A DNA stretch of 64,000 bases from Lachnospiraceae bacterium. Its GTDB lineage: Bacteria > Bacillota > Clostridia > Lachnospirales > Lachnospiraceae. The stretch covers positions 1 through 64,000 of the forward strand of contig JAQVHQ010000005.1 of NCBI GenBank assembly GCA_028696165.1. Reading direction: 5' to 3'. Positions 57,266 to 64,000 of this stretch are shown one piece after another. The position numbers and the translations under genes were made by a program. Position 1 is the stretch's first letter. Each line of letters begins with the position of its first letter. A model generated the notes under the pieces. The model did not search any database. It had not been told where the DNA came from and was given only the letters and a program-made list of their open reading frames with translations.

Positions 57266-57503
57266 TATTTAACACAAACTAGAGTTTACAACAAATTACT
57301 ATTTCCCCCTACATACTTCCCCAACTTTTTCAAAGCAACAACCTCCTCCACTCCCCCACAAATCCAGCTTCTAACCTACCGTCTCACCACAAGCCCCGTG
57401 CCCCGCACGCGCCCCACCACCACGTTTTCCTCCACCAATATTTCTCCTTCCCCCACCACATCTATCCTTCCCTCACCACATCTATCCTTCCAACCACCAT
57501 TGA
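57266..57503. other. Intergenic region, pyrimidine-rich, no gene seen
   Basis: Between the transporter terminator and foldback element B the plus strand is strongly C-rich (CCCCCAC-type runs around 57350-57490), with a direct repeat CCACATCTATCCTTCC at about 57460 and 57477. No supported coding region. Confidence 0.5.
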
Positions 57504-57830
57504 GCTTTTGAGAGTCACACAGGAAGCAAGGCCAGCACAAGCACCAGAGAGCCAAACACCATCCCGATTCTTTGATATCTAGTGAGCAGATAAACATCTT
57601 AGCCCGCGAGAGTCTGCTGCAGCTGGGCGAATGGGATTTACAAAATCCCATTCGAGGACGTCCTGAAGTGTGTATGCATCAGCATACACGCTGAATACGT
57701 CCGGTCCCGGCTGCAGCAGACTCTCGCAGGCTTAGATGTTTACTGTCGAACGACCCTATCAAAGAATCGGGATGGCGTTTGGCTCTCTGGTGCTTGTACT
57801 GGCCTTGCTTCCTGTGTGACTCTCAAAAGC
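57504..57830. repeat. Giant foldback element B (124/125-nt arms with branched core)
   Basis: The arms 57504-57627 and 57706-57830 are near-perfect complements (oriented ends GCTTTTGAGAGTC; inner ends AGTCTGCTGCAGC) with one internal mismatched block near 57575-57590. Inside is hairpin 1: CGAATGGGATTT-aca-AAATCCCATTCG (57628-57654). A stem GGACGT (57656-57661) with ACGTCC (57697-57702) follows. It encloses internal-loop sides CCTGAAGT and GCTGAAT and the apical hairpin GTGTATGC-ATCA-GCATACAC (57670-57689). Arm sequence is unrelated to element A but the core has the same order, loop sequences and stem sizes. It lies between the convergent NSS transporter and tpiA genes. Confidence 0.92.
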
Positions 57831-57863
57831 GGCCCCCACTCCTCCAACAACCTCCCAAAGCAC

Positions 57864-57896
57864 AAAAAAGCAGGACACCCGCAAAGAATGCCCCGC
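57864..57896 (-). terminator. Intrinsic terminator of tpiA
   Basis: Read on minus: GCGGGGCA pairs with TGTCCTGC (two G-U pairs) and is followed by TTTTTT. It lies 28 nt after the tpiA stop, before foldback element B. Confidence 0.7.
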
Positions 57897-57924
57897 TCAA
57901 AATCATCAAATCCAAAATCATACT

Positions 57925-58674
57925 TTATTTATAGTTAACGATCTTTCCGAAATCAGCCTTTAAAGCTGCTCCACCAACTAAACCGCCATCAATATCGTCC
58001 TGAGCAAATAATTCCCCAGCTGTAGCTGCATTAACAGATCCGCCATACTGAATACGAATAGCTGCTGCTGTAGCTTCATCATAAATCTCAGCGATACACT
58101 CACGAATACCTTTACAAACTTCCTGAGCCTGCTCAGTAGTAGCAGTCTTACCAGTACCAATAGCCCAGATAGGTTCATAAGCAATAACAGAAGTTTTAGC
58201 CTGATCAGCTGTAACATTAAGGAAACCAACCTTAACCTGCTGACGGATAAAGTCCATAGTAACGCCCTGTTCTCTCTGCTCTAAAGTTTCTCCACAGCAC
58301 ATAATAGGTGTAATACCATGTTCAAAAGCTTTTAACATCTTTTTATTAACAGTTTCACTGGTTTCAGCAAAGTATTCTCTTCTTTCAGAATGTCCCAAAA
58401 CAACATATTTAACACCGACATCAGTCAACATAGCTGGAGAGATTTCGCCAGTATAAGCTCCGCTCTCTTCGAAATACATATTTTCAGCACCAACCTGAAT
58501 ATTAGAACCTTTTGCAGCTTCCATTACTGGAATGATATCAATTGCTGGTACACAGAAAACTACATCAACGTCTTCACTAGCTACTAATGGTTTTAATTCA
58601 TTTACTAAAGCAACTGCCTCGCTTGGAGTTTTGTTCATTTTCCAGTTACCTGCTACGATTTTTCTTCTTGCCAT
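57925..58674 (-). CDS. tpiA: Triosephosphate isomerase
   Basis: A 249-residue TIM barrel interconverting DHAP and glyceraldehyde-3-phosphate. GNWKMNKT has the active-site Asn and Lys. [13 protein letters not shown] contains the catalytic His. [15 protein letters not shown] has the catalytic Glu and the mobile loop 6. IQYGGSVN and GGLVGGAAL form the phosphate site. AAGGAG precedes the ATG. It follows pgk by 29 nt in the gap-pgk-tpiA operon. Confidence 0.98.
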   Translation of the reverse strand: MARRKIVAGNWKMNKTPSEAVALVNELKPLVASEDVDVVFCVPAIDIIPVMEAAKGSNIQVGAENMYFEESGAYTGEISPAMLTDVGVKYVVLGHSERREYFAETSETVNKKMLKAFEHGITPIMCCGETLEQREQGVTMDFIRQQVKVGFLNVTADQAKTSVIAYEPIWAIGTGKTATTEQAQEVCKGIRECIAEIYDEATAAAIRIQYGGSVNAATAGELFAQDDIDGGLVGGAALKADFGKIVNYK

Positions 58675-58703
58675 TTTTATAATCTCCTTAATATTTAGAT
58701 TTT

Positions 58704-59909
58704 CTATTTGTCATTTGCTGCTGCAACTCCAGGAAGTTCTTTTCCTTCCAGGAATTCTAATGAAGCACCACCGCCAGTAGAGATATGAGTCATCTTATCA
58801 CCAAATCCTAACTGATTAACAGCAGCTGCAGAATCACCGCCACCGATGATAGTAGTTGCATCAGTCTCAGCTAAAGCTTTTGCTACTGCAATAGTTCCTT
58901 TTGCTAATACAGGGTTTTCGAACACACCCATAGGTCCGTTCCATACTACAGTCTTAGCAGATTTAACAGCTGCTGCGAAATCCTCAGCTGCCTGAGTTCC
59001 GATATCTAATCCCATCATATCAGCTGGAATAGCATCACAAGCTACATTTTCCACTTCGATTTCAGCATCGATTGGATTTGGGAATGATTTAGCTACGATT
59101 GTATCAGTAGGAAGTAATAAGTTCTTGCCTAATTCTTTCGCCTTAGCAATCATCTCTGTACAGTAATCTAATTTCGTATCATCTACTAAAGAAGCACCTG
59201 TCTCTTTACCAGCAGCTTTTAAGAAGGTATAAGCCATTCCACCACCGATGATTAAAGTATCACATTTCTCTAATAAGTTAGAGATAACGTTTAATTTATC
59301 TGCAACTTTTGCTCCGCCTAAGATTGCTACAAATGGTCTCTCAGGTGCATTTACAGCATTTCCTAAGAAATCGATTTCTTTCTGCATTAAGTAACCTACT
59401 ACTGCAGTATCTACAAACTGAGTCACACCAACATTAGAACAATGAGCTCTATGTGCGGTTCCGAAAGCATCATTTACAAATACTTCACACAGAGAAGCTA
59501 AATCCTTGCTGAATGCTTCGCCATTTTTTGTCTCTTCTGCTCTGTATCTGGTGTTTTCTAAAAGAACAACATCACCATCCTGCATAGCTTCTACAGCAGC
59601 TTTCGCATTTGGTCCTACTACTTCCGGGTCTGCTGCAAATTTCACTTCCTGTCCTAATAACTCAGACAGACGTGCTGCAACTGGAGCTAAAGATAATTCT
59701 GGCTTTGGCTCTCCCTTCGGTTTTCCTAAATGTGAGCAAAGAATAACTTTTCCACCATCAGCAATTAATTTTTTGATAGTAGGTAAAGCAGCTACCAGAC
59801 GGTTTTCGTCTGTGATTTTTCCCTCTTTTAATGGCACGTTAAAATCGCATCTCACTAAGACACGTTTTCCTTTTACATTGATGTCATCTACTGATTTTTT
59901 ATTTAACAT
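58704..59909 (-). CDS. pgk: Phosphoglycerate kinase
   Basis: A 401-residue two-domain kinase making ATP from 1,3-bisphosphoglycerate. The N-terminal [14 protein letters not shown] and [12 protein letters not shown] bind the triose. [55 protein letters not shown] and [15 protein letters not shown] (nucleotide site) are all present. AAGGAGG lies before the ATG. Central gene of gap-pgk-tpiA. Confidence 0.98.
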   Translation of the reverse strand: MLNKKSVDDINVKGKRVLVRCDFNVPLKEGKITDENRLVAALPTIKKLIADGGKVILCSHLGKPKGEPKPELSLAPVAARLSELLGQEVKFAADPEVVGPNAKAAVEAMQDGDVVLLENTRYRAEETKNGEAFSKDLASLCEVFVNDAFGTAHRAHCSNVGVTQFVDTAVVGYLMQKEIDFLGNAVNAPERPFVAILGGAKVADKLNVISNLLEKCDTLIIGGGMAYTFLKAAGKETGASLVDDTKLDYCTEMIAKAKELGKNLLLPTDTIVAKSFPNPIDAEIEVENVACDAIPADMMGLDIGTQAAEDFAAAVKSAKTVVWNGPMGVFENPVLAKGTIAVAKALAETDATTIIGGGDSAAAVNQLGFGDKMTHISTGGGASLEFLEGKELPGVAAANDK

Positions 59910-59954
59910 GGACTGCCTCCTTATTGTATATGTTCTCTTACAAACTCTCGACCG

Positions 59955-59983
59955 TAAAAAAGGTCCGATCCTAGGATCGGACC
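59955..59983 (-). terminator. Intrinsic terminator/attenuator between gap and pgk
   Basis: A perfect 22-nt palindrome at 59962-59983 (half-site GGTCCGATCCT) is followed on minus by TTTTTT. It lies in the 122-nt gap between gap and pgk, so most gap transcripts should stop here. That gives higher gap mRNA than pgk-tpiA, or pgk has its own promoter. Confidence 0.88.
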
Positions 59984-60031
59984 CTCTTTGGATCTTAATA
60001 TAATTTATTCGATTATATTGTTCTTTCTAAA

Positions 60032-61045
60032 TTATGCTAATTCAGAGAAGAATTTGATTGTACGAACCATCTGACTAGTATAAGAGTTTTCATTATCATA
60101 CCATGAAATTACCTGTACTTCAGTTGTTCCGTTGTCTAATGGCATAACCATTGTCTGAGTTGCATCGAATAATGAACCAAATCTCATTCCTACGATATCA
60201 GAAGAAACGATTTCATCTGTATTGTATCCGAAAGATTCATTAGAAGCTGCTTTCATAGCTGCGTTGATCTGATCAACAGTAACGGTTCCATCAACTACTG
60301 CTGTTAAGATAGTAGTAGATCCTGTAGGGGTTGGTACACGCTGTGCAGATCCGATTAATTTACCATTTAATTCTGGGATAACTAATCCGATAGCTTTAGC
60401 AGCACCTGTGCTGTTAGGAACGATGTTAACTGCAGCTGCACGAGATCTTCTTAAATCACCTTTTCTCTGTGGTCCGTCAAGTGTCATCTGATCACCTGTG
60501 TAAGCGTGGATTGTGCACATGATACCAGATTTGATAGGTGCTAATTTGTTCAATGCATCAGCCATAGGAGCTAAGCAGTTTGTTGTACAAGAAGCTGCAG
60601 AAATTACTGTATCTTCTGGTTTTAATGTGTCATGGTTTACGTTGTAAACGATTGTAGGAAGGTCATTTCCTGCTGGTGCAGAGATAACAACTTTTCTTGC
60701 GCCTGCTTCGATATGAGCAGATGCTTTGTCTTTAGATGTGTAGAATCCTGTACACTCAAGTACAACGTCTACTCCGATTTCTCCCCAAGGAAGTTCTTTA
60801 GCGTCAGCTTTTGCATAAATTTTGATTTCTTTTCCATCAACAATGATAGAATCCTCAGTTGCTTCTACTTTATCAGCTAAAGCGTATTTTCCCTGAGATG
60901 AATCATATTTTAATAAATGAGCTAACATTTTTGGAGATGTTAAATCGTTGATTGCTACAACTTCATATCCTTCTGCTCCAAACATCTGTCTGAATGCAAG
61001 ACGTCCGATACGTCCAAAACCATTGATTGCTACTTTTACTGCCAT
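60032..61045 (-). CDS. gap: Glyceraldehyde-3-phosphate dehydrogenase
   Basis: A 337-residue NAD-dependent glycolytic dehydrogenase. It has the Rossmann start [18 protein letters not shown] with the NAD-selecting Asp of AINDLT, the catalytic [14 protein letters not shown] (Cys) and [10 protein letters not shown] (His), [21 protein letters not shown], and the C-terminal [24 protein letters not shown] lies upstream of the ATG. A near-consensus promoter lies about 80 nt upstream. Probably NAD-linked, as ND rather than NxT follows the second beta strand. Confidence 0.98.
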   Translation of the reverse strand: MAVKVAINGFGRIGRLAFRQMFGAEGYEVVAINDLTSPKMLAHLLKYDSSQGKYALADKVEATEDSIIVDGKEIKIYAKADAKELPWGEIGVDVVLECTGFYTSKDKASAHIEAGARKVVISAPAGNDLPTIVYNVNHDTLKPEDTVISAASCTTNCLAPMADALNKLAPIKSGIMCTIHAYTGDQMTLDGPQRKGDLRRSRAAAVNIVPNSTGAAKAIGLVIPELNGKLIGSAQRVPTPTGSTTILTAVVDGTVTVDQINAAMKAASNESFGYNTDEIVSSDIVGMRFGSLFDATQTMVMPLDNGTTEVQVISWYDNENSYTSQMVRTIKFFSELA

Positions 61046-61122
61046 GTTTTAATTCCTCCTAAAGTGTATTAAAATTATTTGACCCTCTTTAATGATTGTT
61101 AAAGAAACATCAACCTTCCTGT

Positions 61123-61151
61123 ATTGTACCTAATTCCATACAAAAATTCAA
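61123..61151 (-). promoter_or_regulatory. Sigma-A promoter of gap
   Basis: Read on minus: TTGAAT (61151-61146), 17 nt, TACAAT (61128-61123). The start of transcription would be about 70 nt before the gap ATG. Confidence 0.75.
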
Positions 61152-61193
61152 GTCTTATTTCAAAAAAGCCTGCCAGTATTTGAAAAAATCGCC

Positions 61194-61991
61194 TTATAAA
61201 TCGACAAATACCGGTTTTCGGTTCTCAAATCTTACATATTGATGGAATCCGGCTTCTCCGAGAATATCTTTTAACTGATGAAATCCATACCCCATCTGCG
61301 CTGGTTTATGGGCATCTGAGCCAATCGTTATCATTTCCCCGCCTAATTCGTGATAACGGCGGACAATCTTTCCGTGAGGATTTGGGAAGCCAAGATTTTT
61401 TCTTAAACCTGCAGTATTTACTTCCAGAGCTTTTCCATTTGCAACAAGAATCTTTAAAATCTCATCAATTATATCCTTGAATTTCTCATAGGAATACTCC
61501 TGACTTCCATGTCGTCCATAGCGGACTACATAATCCAGATGCCCCATAGAGTCAAATTCATGAAAAGCCTGCACATTTTTCAGAGTATCTTCAAAATAAC
61601 AACGAAAAACCTCTTCGTCCGTGCGTCCCTCAAATGCCTTATCAAAATAAGGATCCATATTATTTACCAAATGTACCGATCCGATAACATAATCAAAAGG
61701 ATACTGTTTAAGATATGCTGCATGGGTATTGGCCAAATGCGGCTGAAGTCCCAGTTCTACTCCTATCAACACCTTAATCCGGTCTGCATACTGTGACTGG
61801 TACTCTCTCATCTCACGGAAATAAAGATTCGTATCAAAGGTGAAGTCCTCATCTTCCGGATAGTCCATATCCATATGATCTGTAAAACAGATATGCGATA
61901 ACCCCAGCTCTATGGCTCTTTCTATCATTGCCGGAATCGGTGCTTCACTGTCCAGTGAAAACTGCGTATGTGTATGATAATCACCTAACAT
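61194..61991 (-). CDS. PHP-domain histidinol-phosphatase family protein
   Basis: A 265-residue metal-dependent phosphoesterase of the HisJ/HisK type. The N-terminal [13 protein letters not shown] gives the first metal His pair, [11 protein letters not shown] the next, then [27 protein letters not shown] and the C-terminal [10 protein letters not shown]. These are the expected trinuclear-site ligands. It may dephosphorylate histidinol phosphate, but no his genes are present, so another phosphate ester is possible. Its ATG overlaps the mnmA stop by seven nt, so it is translated in the mnmA transcript. Confidence 0.88.
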   Translation of the reverse strand: MLGDYHTHTQFSLDSEAPIPAMIERAIELGLSHICFTDHMDMDYPEDEDFTFDTNLYFREMREYQSQYADRIKVLIGVELGLQPHLANTHAAYLKQYPFDYVIGSVHLVNNMDPYFDKAFEGRTDEEVFRCYFEDTLKNVQAFHEFDSMGHLDYVVRYGRHGSQEYSYEKFKDIIDEILKILVANGKALEVNTAGLRKNLGFPNPHGKIVRRYHELGGEMITIGSDAHKPAQMGYGFHQLKDILGEAGFHQYVRFENRKPVFVDL

Positions 61992-63064
61992 ATTATAGTT
62001 CCTCCTCCCGCAACATAATTATCCTTATAAATCACAACTGCCTGTCCGGGTGTTATCGCTCTCTGGGGTTCTAAAAATTCACAGATTAATTCATCCTCCC
62101 CAGTCACGCGAACATGACAAGGTGCCCCTTTATGACTATAGCGTATTTTAGCCAGATATACTTCTTCCGGGTCAAATTCAGCTACTCCCATATGATTTAA
62201 ATTATTTGCCTTTAATGTTTTTTTAAACACCTCATCATTATCACCAATTACTACTTCATTGGTCTCGGGCTTAATTTGCAGAACAAATGCAGGTTTTCCA
62301 AGCGACAGATTCAACCCTTTTCGCTGTCCTACCGTATAATGAGTAATCCCCTTGTGTTTCCCGATTATACAGCCCTTTGTGTCGACAAAATTGCCAGGCA
62401 GAATTTTTTCGTTTGTGTTTTCCTCTATAAAACGGGCATAATCATGGTCAGGTATAAAACAGATCTCCTGGCTGTCCGGTTTATTGGCTATAGGAAGAGC
62501 AAGTTCATTTGCAATTTCTCTTATCTCATCTTTCGTATACTCTCCTACAGGCATAAGTGTATGTGAAAGCTGCTCCTGCGTTAGATTATACAGTGCATAT
62601 GTCTGGTCTTTGGCCGCAGTTGCCGAATTAGCTATTGCATAGCGCCCATTATCCAACTTTTGAATTCTGGCATAATGCCCGGTGGCTATATAATCAGCAC
62701 CAATTGCCAGGCTTCTCTGAAGCAGCGACTCCCATTTTACATAACGGTTACAGGCAATACATGGATTTGGGGTTCTTCCATGGAGATATTCTTCCGTAAA
62801 ATAATCTATGACATTTGCCTGAAACTCCTTTTTAAAATTCATGACATAGTAGGGAATATCCAGCATATTGGCAACACGTCTGGCATCTTCCACAGCACTA
62901 AGGCCACAACATCCGCCATTTTCTTCCATCTGAGTTTCTTCTTCATCCTGCCATATCTGCATGGTGACGCCAATCACTTCATAACCCTGCTTTTTCAAAA
63001 GATAGGCTGCCACGGAAGAATCCACTCCTCCGGACATTCCAATGACTACTTTTGGTTTACTCAT
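61985..63064 (-). CDS. mnmA: tRNA-specific 2-thiouridylase MnmA
   Basis: A 359-residue enzyme putting the 2-thio group on wobble U34 of Lys, Glu and Gln tRNAs. [19 protein letters not shown] is the ATP pyrophosphatase loop. [15 protein letters not shown] has the first catalytic Cys, [14 protein letters not shown] the second. ATGHYARI and GQRKGLNLS are family motifs. It begins one nt after the NifU-like gene stop. The neighbours, an Fe-S scaffold and a NifS desulfurase, supply the sulfur, which is a well-known grouping in Clostridia. Confidence 0.97.
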   Translation of the reverse strand: MSKPKVVIGMSGGVDSSVAAYLLKKQGYEVIGVTMQIWQDEEETQMEENGGCCGLSAVEDARRVANMLDIPYYVMNFKKEFQANVIDYFTEEYLHGRTPNPCIACNRYVKWESLLQRSLAIGADYIATGHYARIQKLDNGRYAIANSATAAKDQTYALYNLTQEQLSHTLMPVGEYTKDEIREIANELALPIANKPDSQEICFIPDHDYARFIEENTNEKILPGNFVDTKGCIIGKHKGITHYTVGQRKGLNLSLGKPAFVLQIKPETNEVVIGDNDEVFKKTLKANNLNHMGVAEFDPEEVYLAKIRYSHKGAPCHVRVTGEDELICEFLEPQRAITPGQAVVIYKDNYVAGGGTIIC

Positions 63065-63065
63065 C

Positions 63066-63503
63066 CTAGTACTCTTCCTCTTCTTCCCCTTCGCTGATAT
63101 CAGACTTCGGTTTTGACAGGCCTTCTATTTTGATATGATGTTTTTCTGCATAATCCCATAAAGCTGCATGAATCGCTTCCTCTGCCAGTAAGGAGCAATG
63201 TACCTTTACTGGCGGAAGTCCATCTAAAGCTTCCATAACCGCTTTATTGGTAACTTCCAAAGCTTCCTGAATGGTCTTGCCTTTAACTAACTCTGTTGCC
63301 ATACTGCTGGTGGCTACTGCAGCTCCACAGCCAAATGTCTTAAACTTACAGTCCTGAATGATGCCATTATCATCGATATCTAAGTACATTCTCATGATGT
63401 CTCCACACTTTGCATTACCTACAGTTCCTACTCCGCTGGCGCCTTCAATTTCTCCTACATTTCTTGGATTTTGGAAATGATCCATTACTTTTTCGCTGTA
63501 CAT
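63066..63503 (-). CDS. IscU/NifU-like Fe-S cluster scaffold protein
   Basis: A 145-residue scaffold on which [Fe-S] clusters are built. [20 protein letters not shown] is the typical beginning. Three conserved Cys are visible in [17 protein letters not shown] and [13 protein letters not shown], with the Asp of CGD. A highly acidic C-terminal extension, [12 protein letters not shown], is present. It lies between nifS and mnmA on the same strand, so cysteine-derived sulfur passes from NifS to this scaffold or to MnmA. Confidence 0.94.
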   Translation of the reverse strand: MYSEKVMDHFQNPRNVGEIEGASGVGTVGNAKCGDIMRMYLDIDDNGIIQDCKFKTFGCGAAVATSSMATELVKGKTIQEALEVTNKAVMEALDGLPPVKVHCSLLAEEAIHAALWDYAEKHHIKIEGLSKPKSDISEGEEEEEY

Positions 63504-63577
63504 ATATTTTCCTCCGGTTTTTCTTAACTGATTTTCTTTATATTTATAATTTTCTCTTTTATTCTGCTGTTTTTGTT

Positions 63578-64000
63578 TTATTTATTGTGTTGACTTTTTT
63601 TCATAAAATCTTCATAAAGCGGAGACATACTTCTCAGTCGTTCCACAATTCCTTTAATTTTCTCAACTACAAAATCTGCATCTTCCTTCGTAGTTTCTTC
63701 GCTCAATGTCAGTCTCAGGGAACCATGTGCTTTCTCATGCGGCAGACCAATTGCAAGAAGTACATGAGAAGGATCAAGTGACCCTGATGTACATGCTGAT
63801 CCAGAAGAAGCTGCAATACCCTCCATATCCAGCATAATCAACAAGGATTCGCCCTCAATAAACTCAAAACTGATATTAACGTTATTCGGCAGTCTCTTTG
63901 TTGGATGTCCGTTTAACTTAGCATGCGGTACGGCATTTAAAATCTGGGTAATCAGATAATCTCTCACTTCGATTTCTGTTGCTGTACGCTCTTTCATAGT
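63578..64000 (-). CDS. nifS: Cysteine desulfurase NifS/IscS family (C-terminal part; runs off the window)
   Basis: Only the last ~139 residues lie in the window; the gene continues beyond 64000. The visible part has LPNNVNISFEFIEGESLLIMLDMEGIAASSGSACTSGSLDPSHVLLAIG, containing the catalytic Cys in SSGSACTSG, and HGSLRLTLSEETTKEDADFVVEKI. It belongs to the PLP-dependent NifS group that removes sulfur from cysteine. The PLP lysine is outside the window. Internal Met codons at ~63997 are not the true start. It is directly upstream of the NifU-like scaffold and mnmA. Confidence 0.93.
   Translation of the reverse strand, partial: TMKERTATEIEVRDYLITQILNAVPHAKLNGHPTKRLPNNVNISFEFIEGESLLIMLDMEGIAASSGSACTSGSLDPSHVLLAIGLPHEKAHGSLRLTLSEETTKEDADFVVEKIKGIVERLRSMSPLYEDFMKKSQHNK

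Noticed and set aside
57376..57651. Minus-strand 91-codon frame at foldback element B
   Set aside because: Cys/Arg-rich translation of the C-rich gap and a repeat arm; no start signal or family resemblance.
14182..57830. Retron msr-msd, group II intron or standard IS for the foldback elements
   Set aside because: No reverse transcriptase, intron domain V or transposase lies inside or near either element. The arms differ between copies, unlike IS terminal repeats.

Overview
The window reads as chromosomal DNA of an anaerobic gut-type Firmicute, most likely a Lachnospiraceae-like Clostridium relative. The basis is low GC, strong GGAGG ribosome binding sites, L-fucose isomerase with FucU, the order gap-pgk-tpiA...gpmI-eno...secG-rnr-smpB-ssrA, and a TGD-type cell-wall sorting signal. 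The genus is an inference. Most genes lie on the minus strand; only fucU, an AraC regulator and an NSS transporter are on plus.

1-13,950 is a carbohydrate region. A receiver-domain remnant at the left edge is followed by a LacI-controlled minus-strand set: FGGY sugar kinase, GatD-like zinc dehydrogenase, PfkB kinase and aldo/keto reductase. Two copies of the palindrome CGAAACGTTTCG flank lacI. Next come fucU, an Ogg-type DNA glycosylase, a VOC protein, an NhaC-type antiporter, an Rpn/PDDEXK nuclease-transposase, and fucI divergent from an AraC regulator.

13,950-41,300 is dominated by one 24.2-kb gene (38% of the window) for a secreted, wall-anchored protein of about 8,055 residues. It has a signal peptide, a (PEPASQ)7 stalk, RTX-like motifs, about 60 copies of a beta-strand repeat of the leukotoxin/giant-adhesin kind, InlB-like modules, a helical insert, an internal hydrophobic helical segment, a C-terminal coiled coil and a VDTGD-hydrophobic-basic tail. 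A one-TM TPR protein is encoded just upstream, probably in the same operon. Before that lie a 53-bp tandem array of hairpin units and a LytTR regulator whose phospho-acceptor Asp is Glu.

41,300-64,000 is a conserved housekeeping block: HK/RR pair, ssrA, smpB, rnr, secG, eno, gpmI, hom, tpiA, pgk, gap, a PHP phosphatase, mnmA, an IscU/NifU scaffold and a truncated NifS. Two insertions break the usual glycolysis-secG order. One is a VTC polymerase / DUF4956 / Cthe_2159 lipoprotein set. The other is hom plus an NSS transporter and a large foldback element.

The most unusual non-coding signal is a pair of giant foldback elements, at 14,182-14,464 and 57,504-57,830, each between convergent genes. 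Their 94-125-nt outer arms are unrelated in sequence. Yet both enclose the same core: one perfect hairpin, then a stem holding a CCTGA/GAAT internal loop and an 8-bp hairpin capped by the identical loop ATCA. Conserved loops with diverged but paired stems suggest a structured RNA or ssDNA-hairpin family that I cannot assign to any known class.
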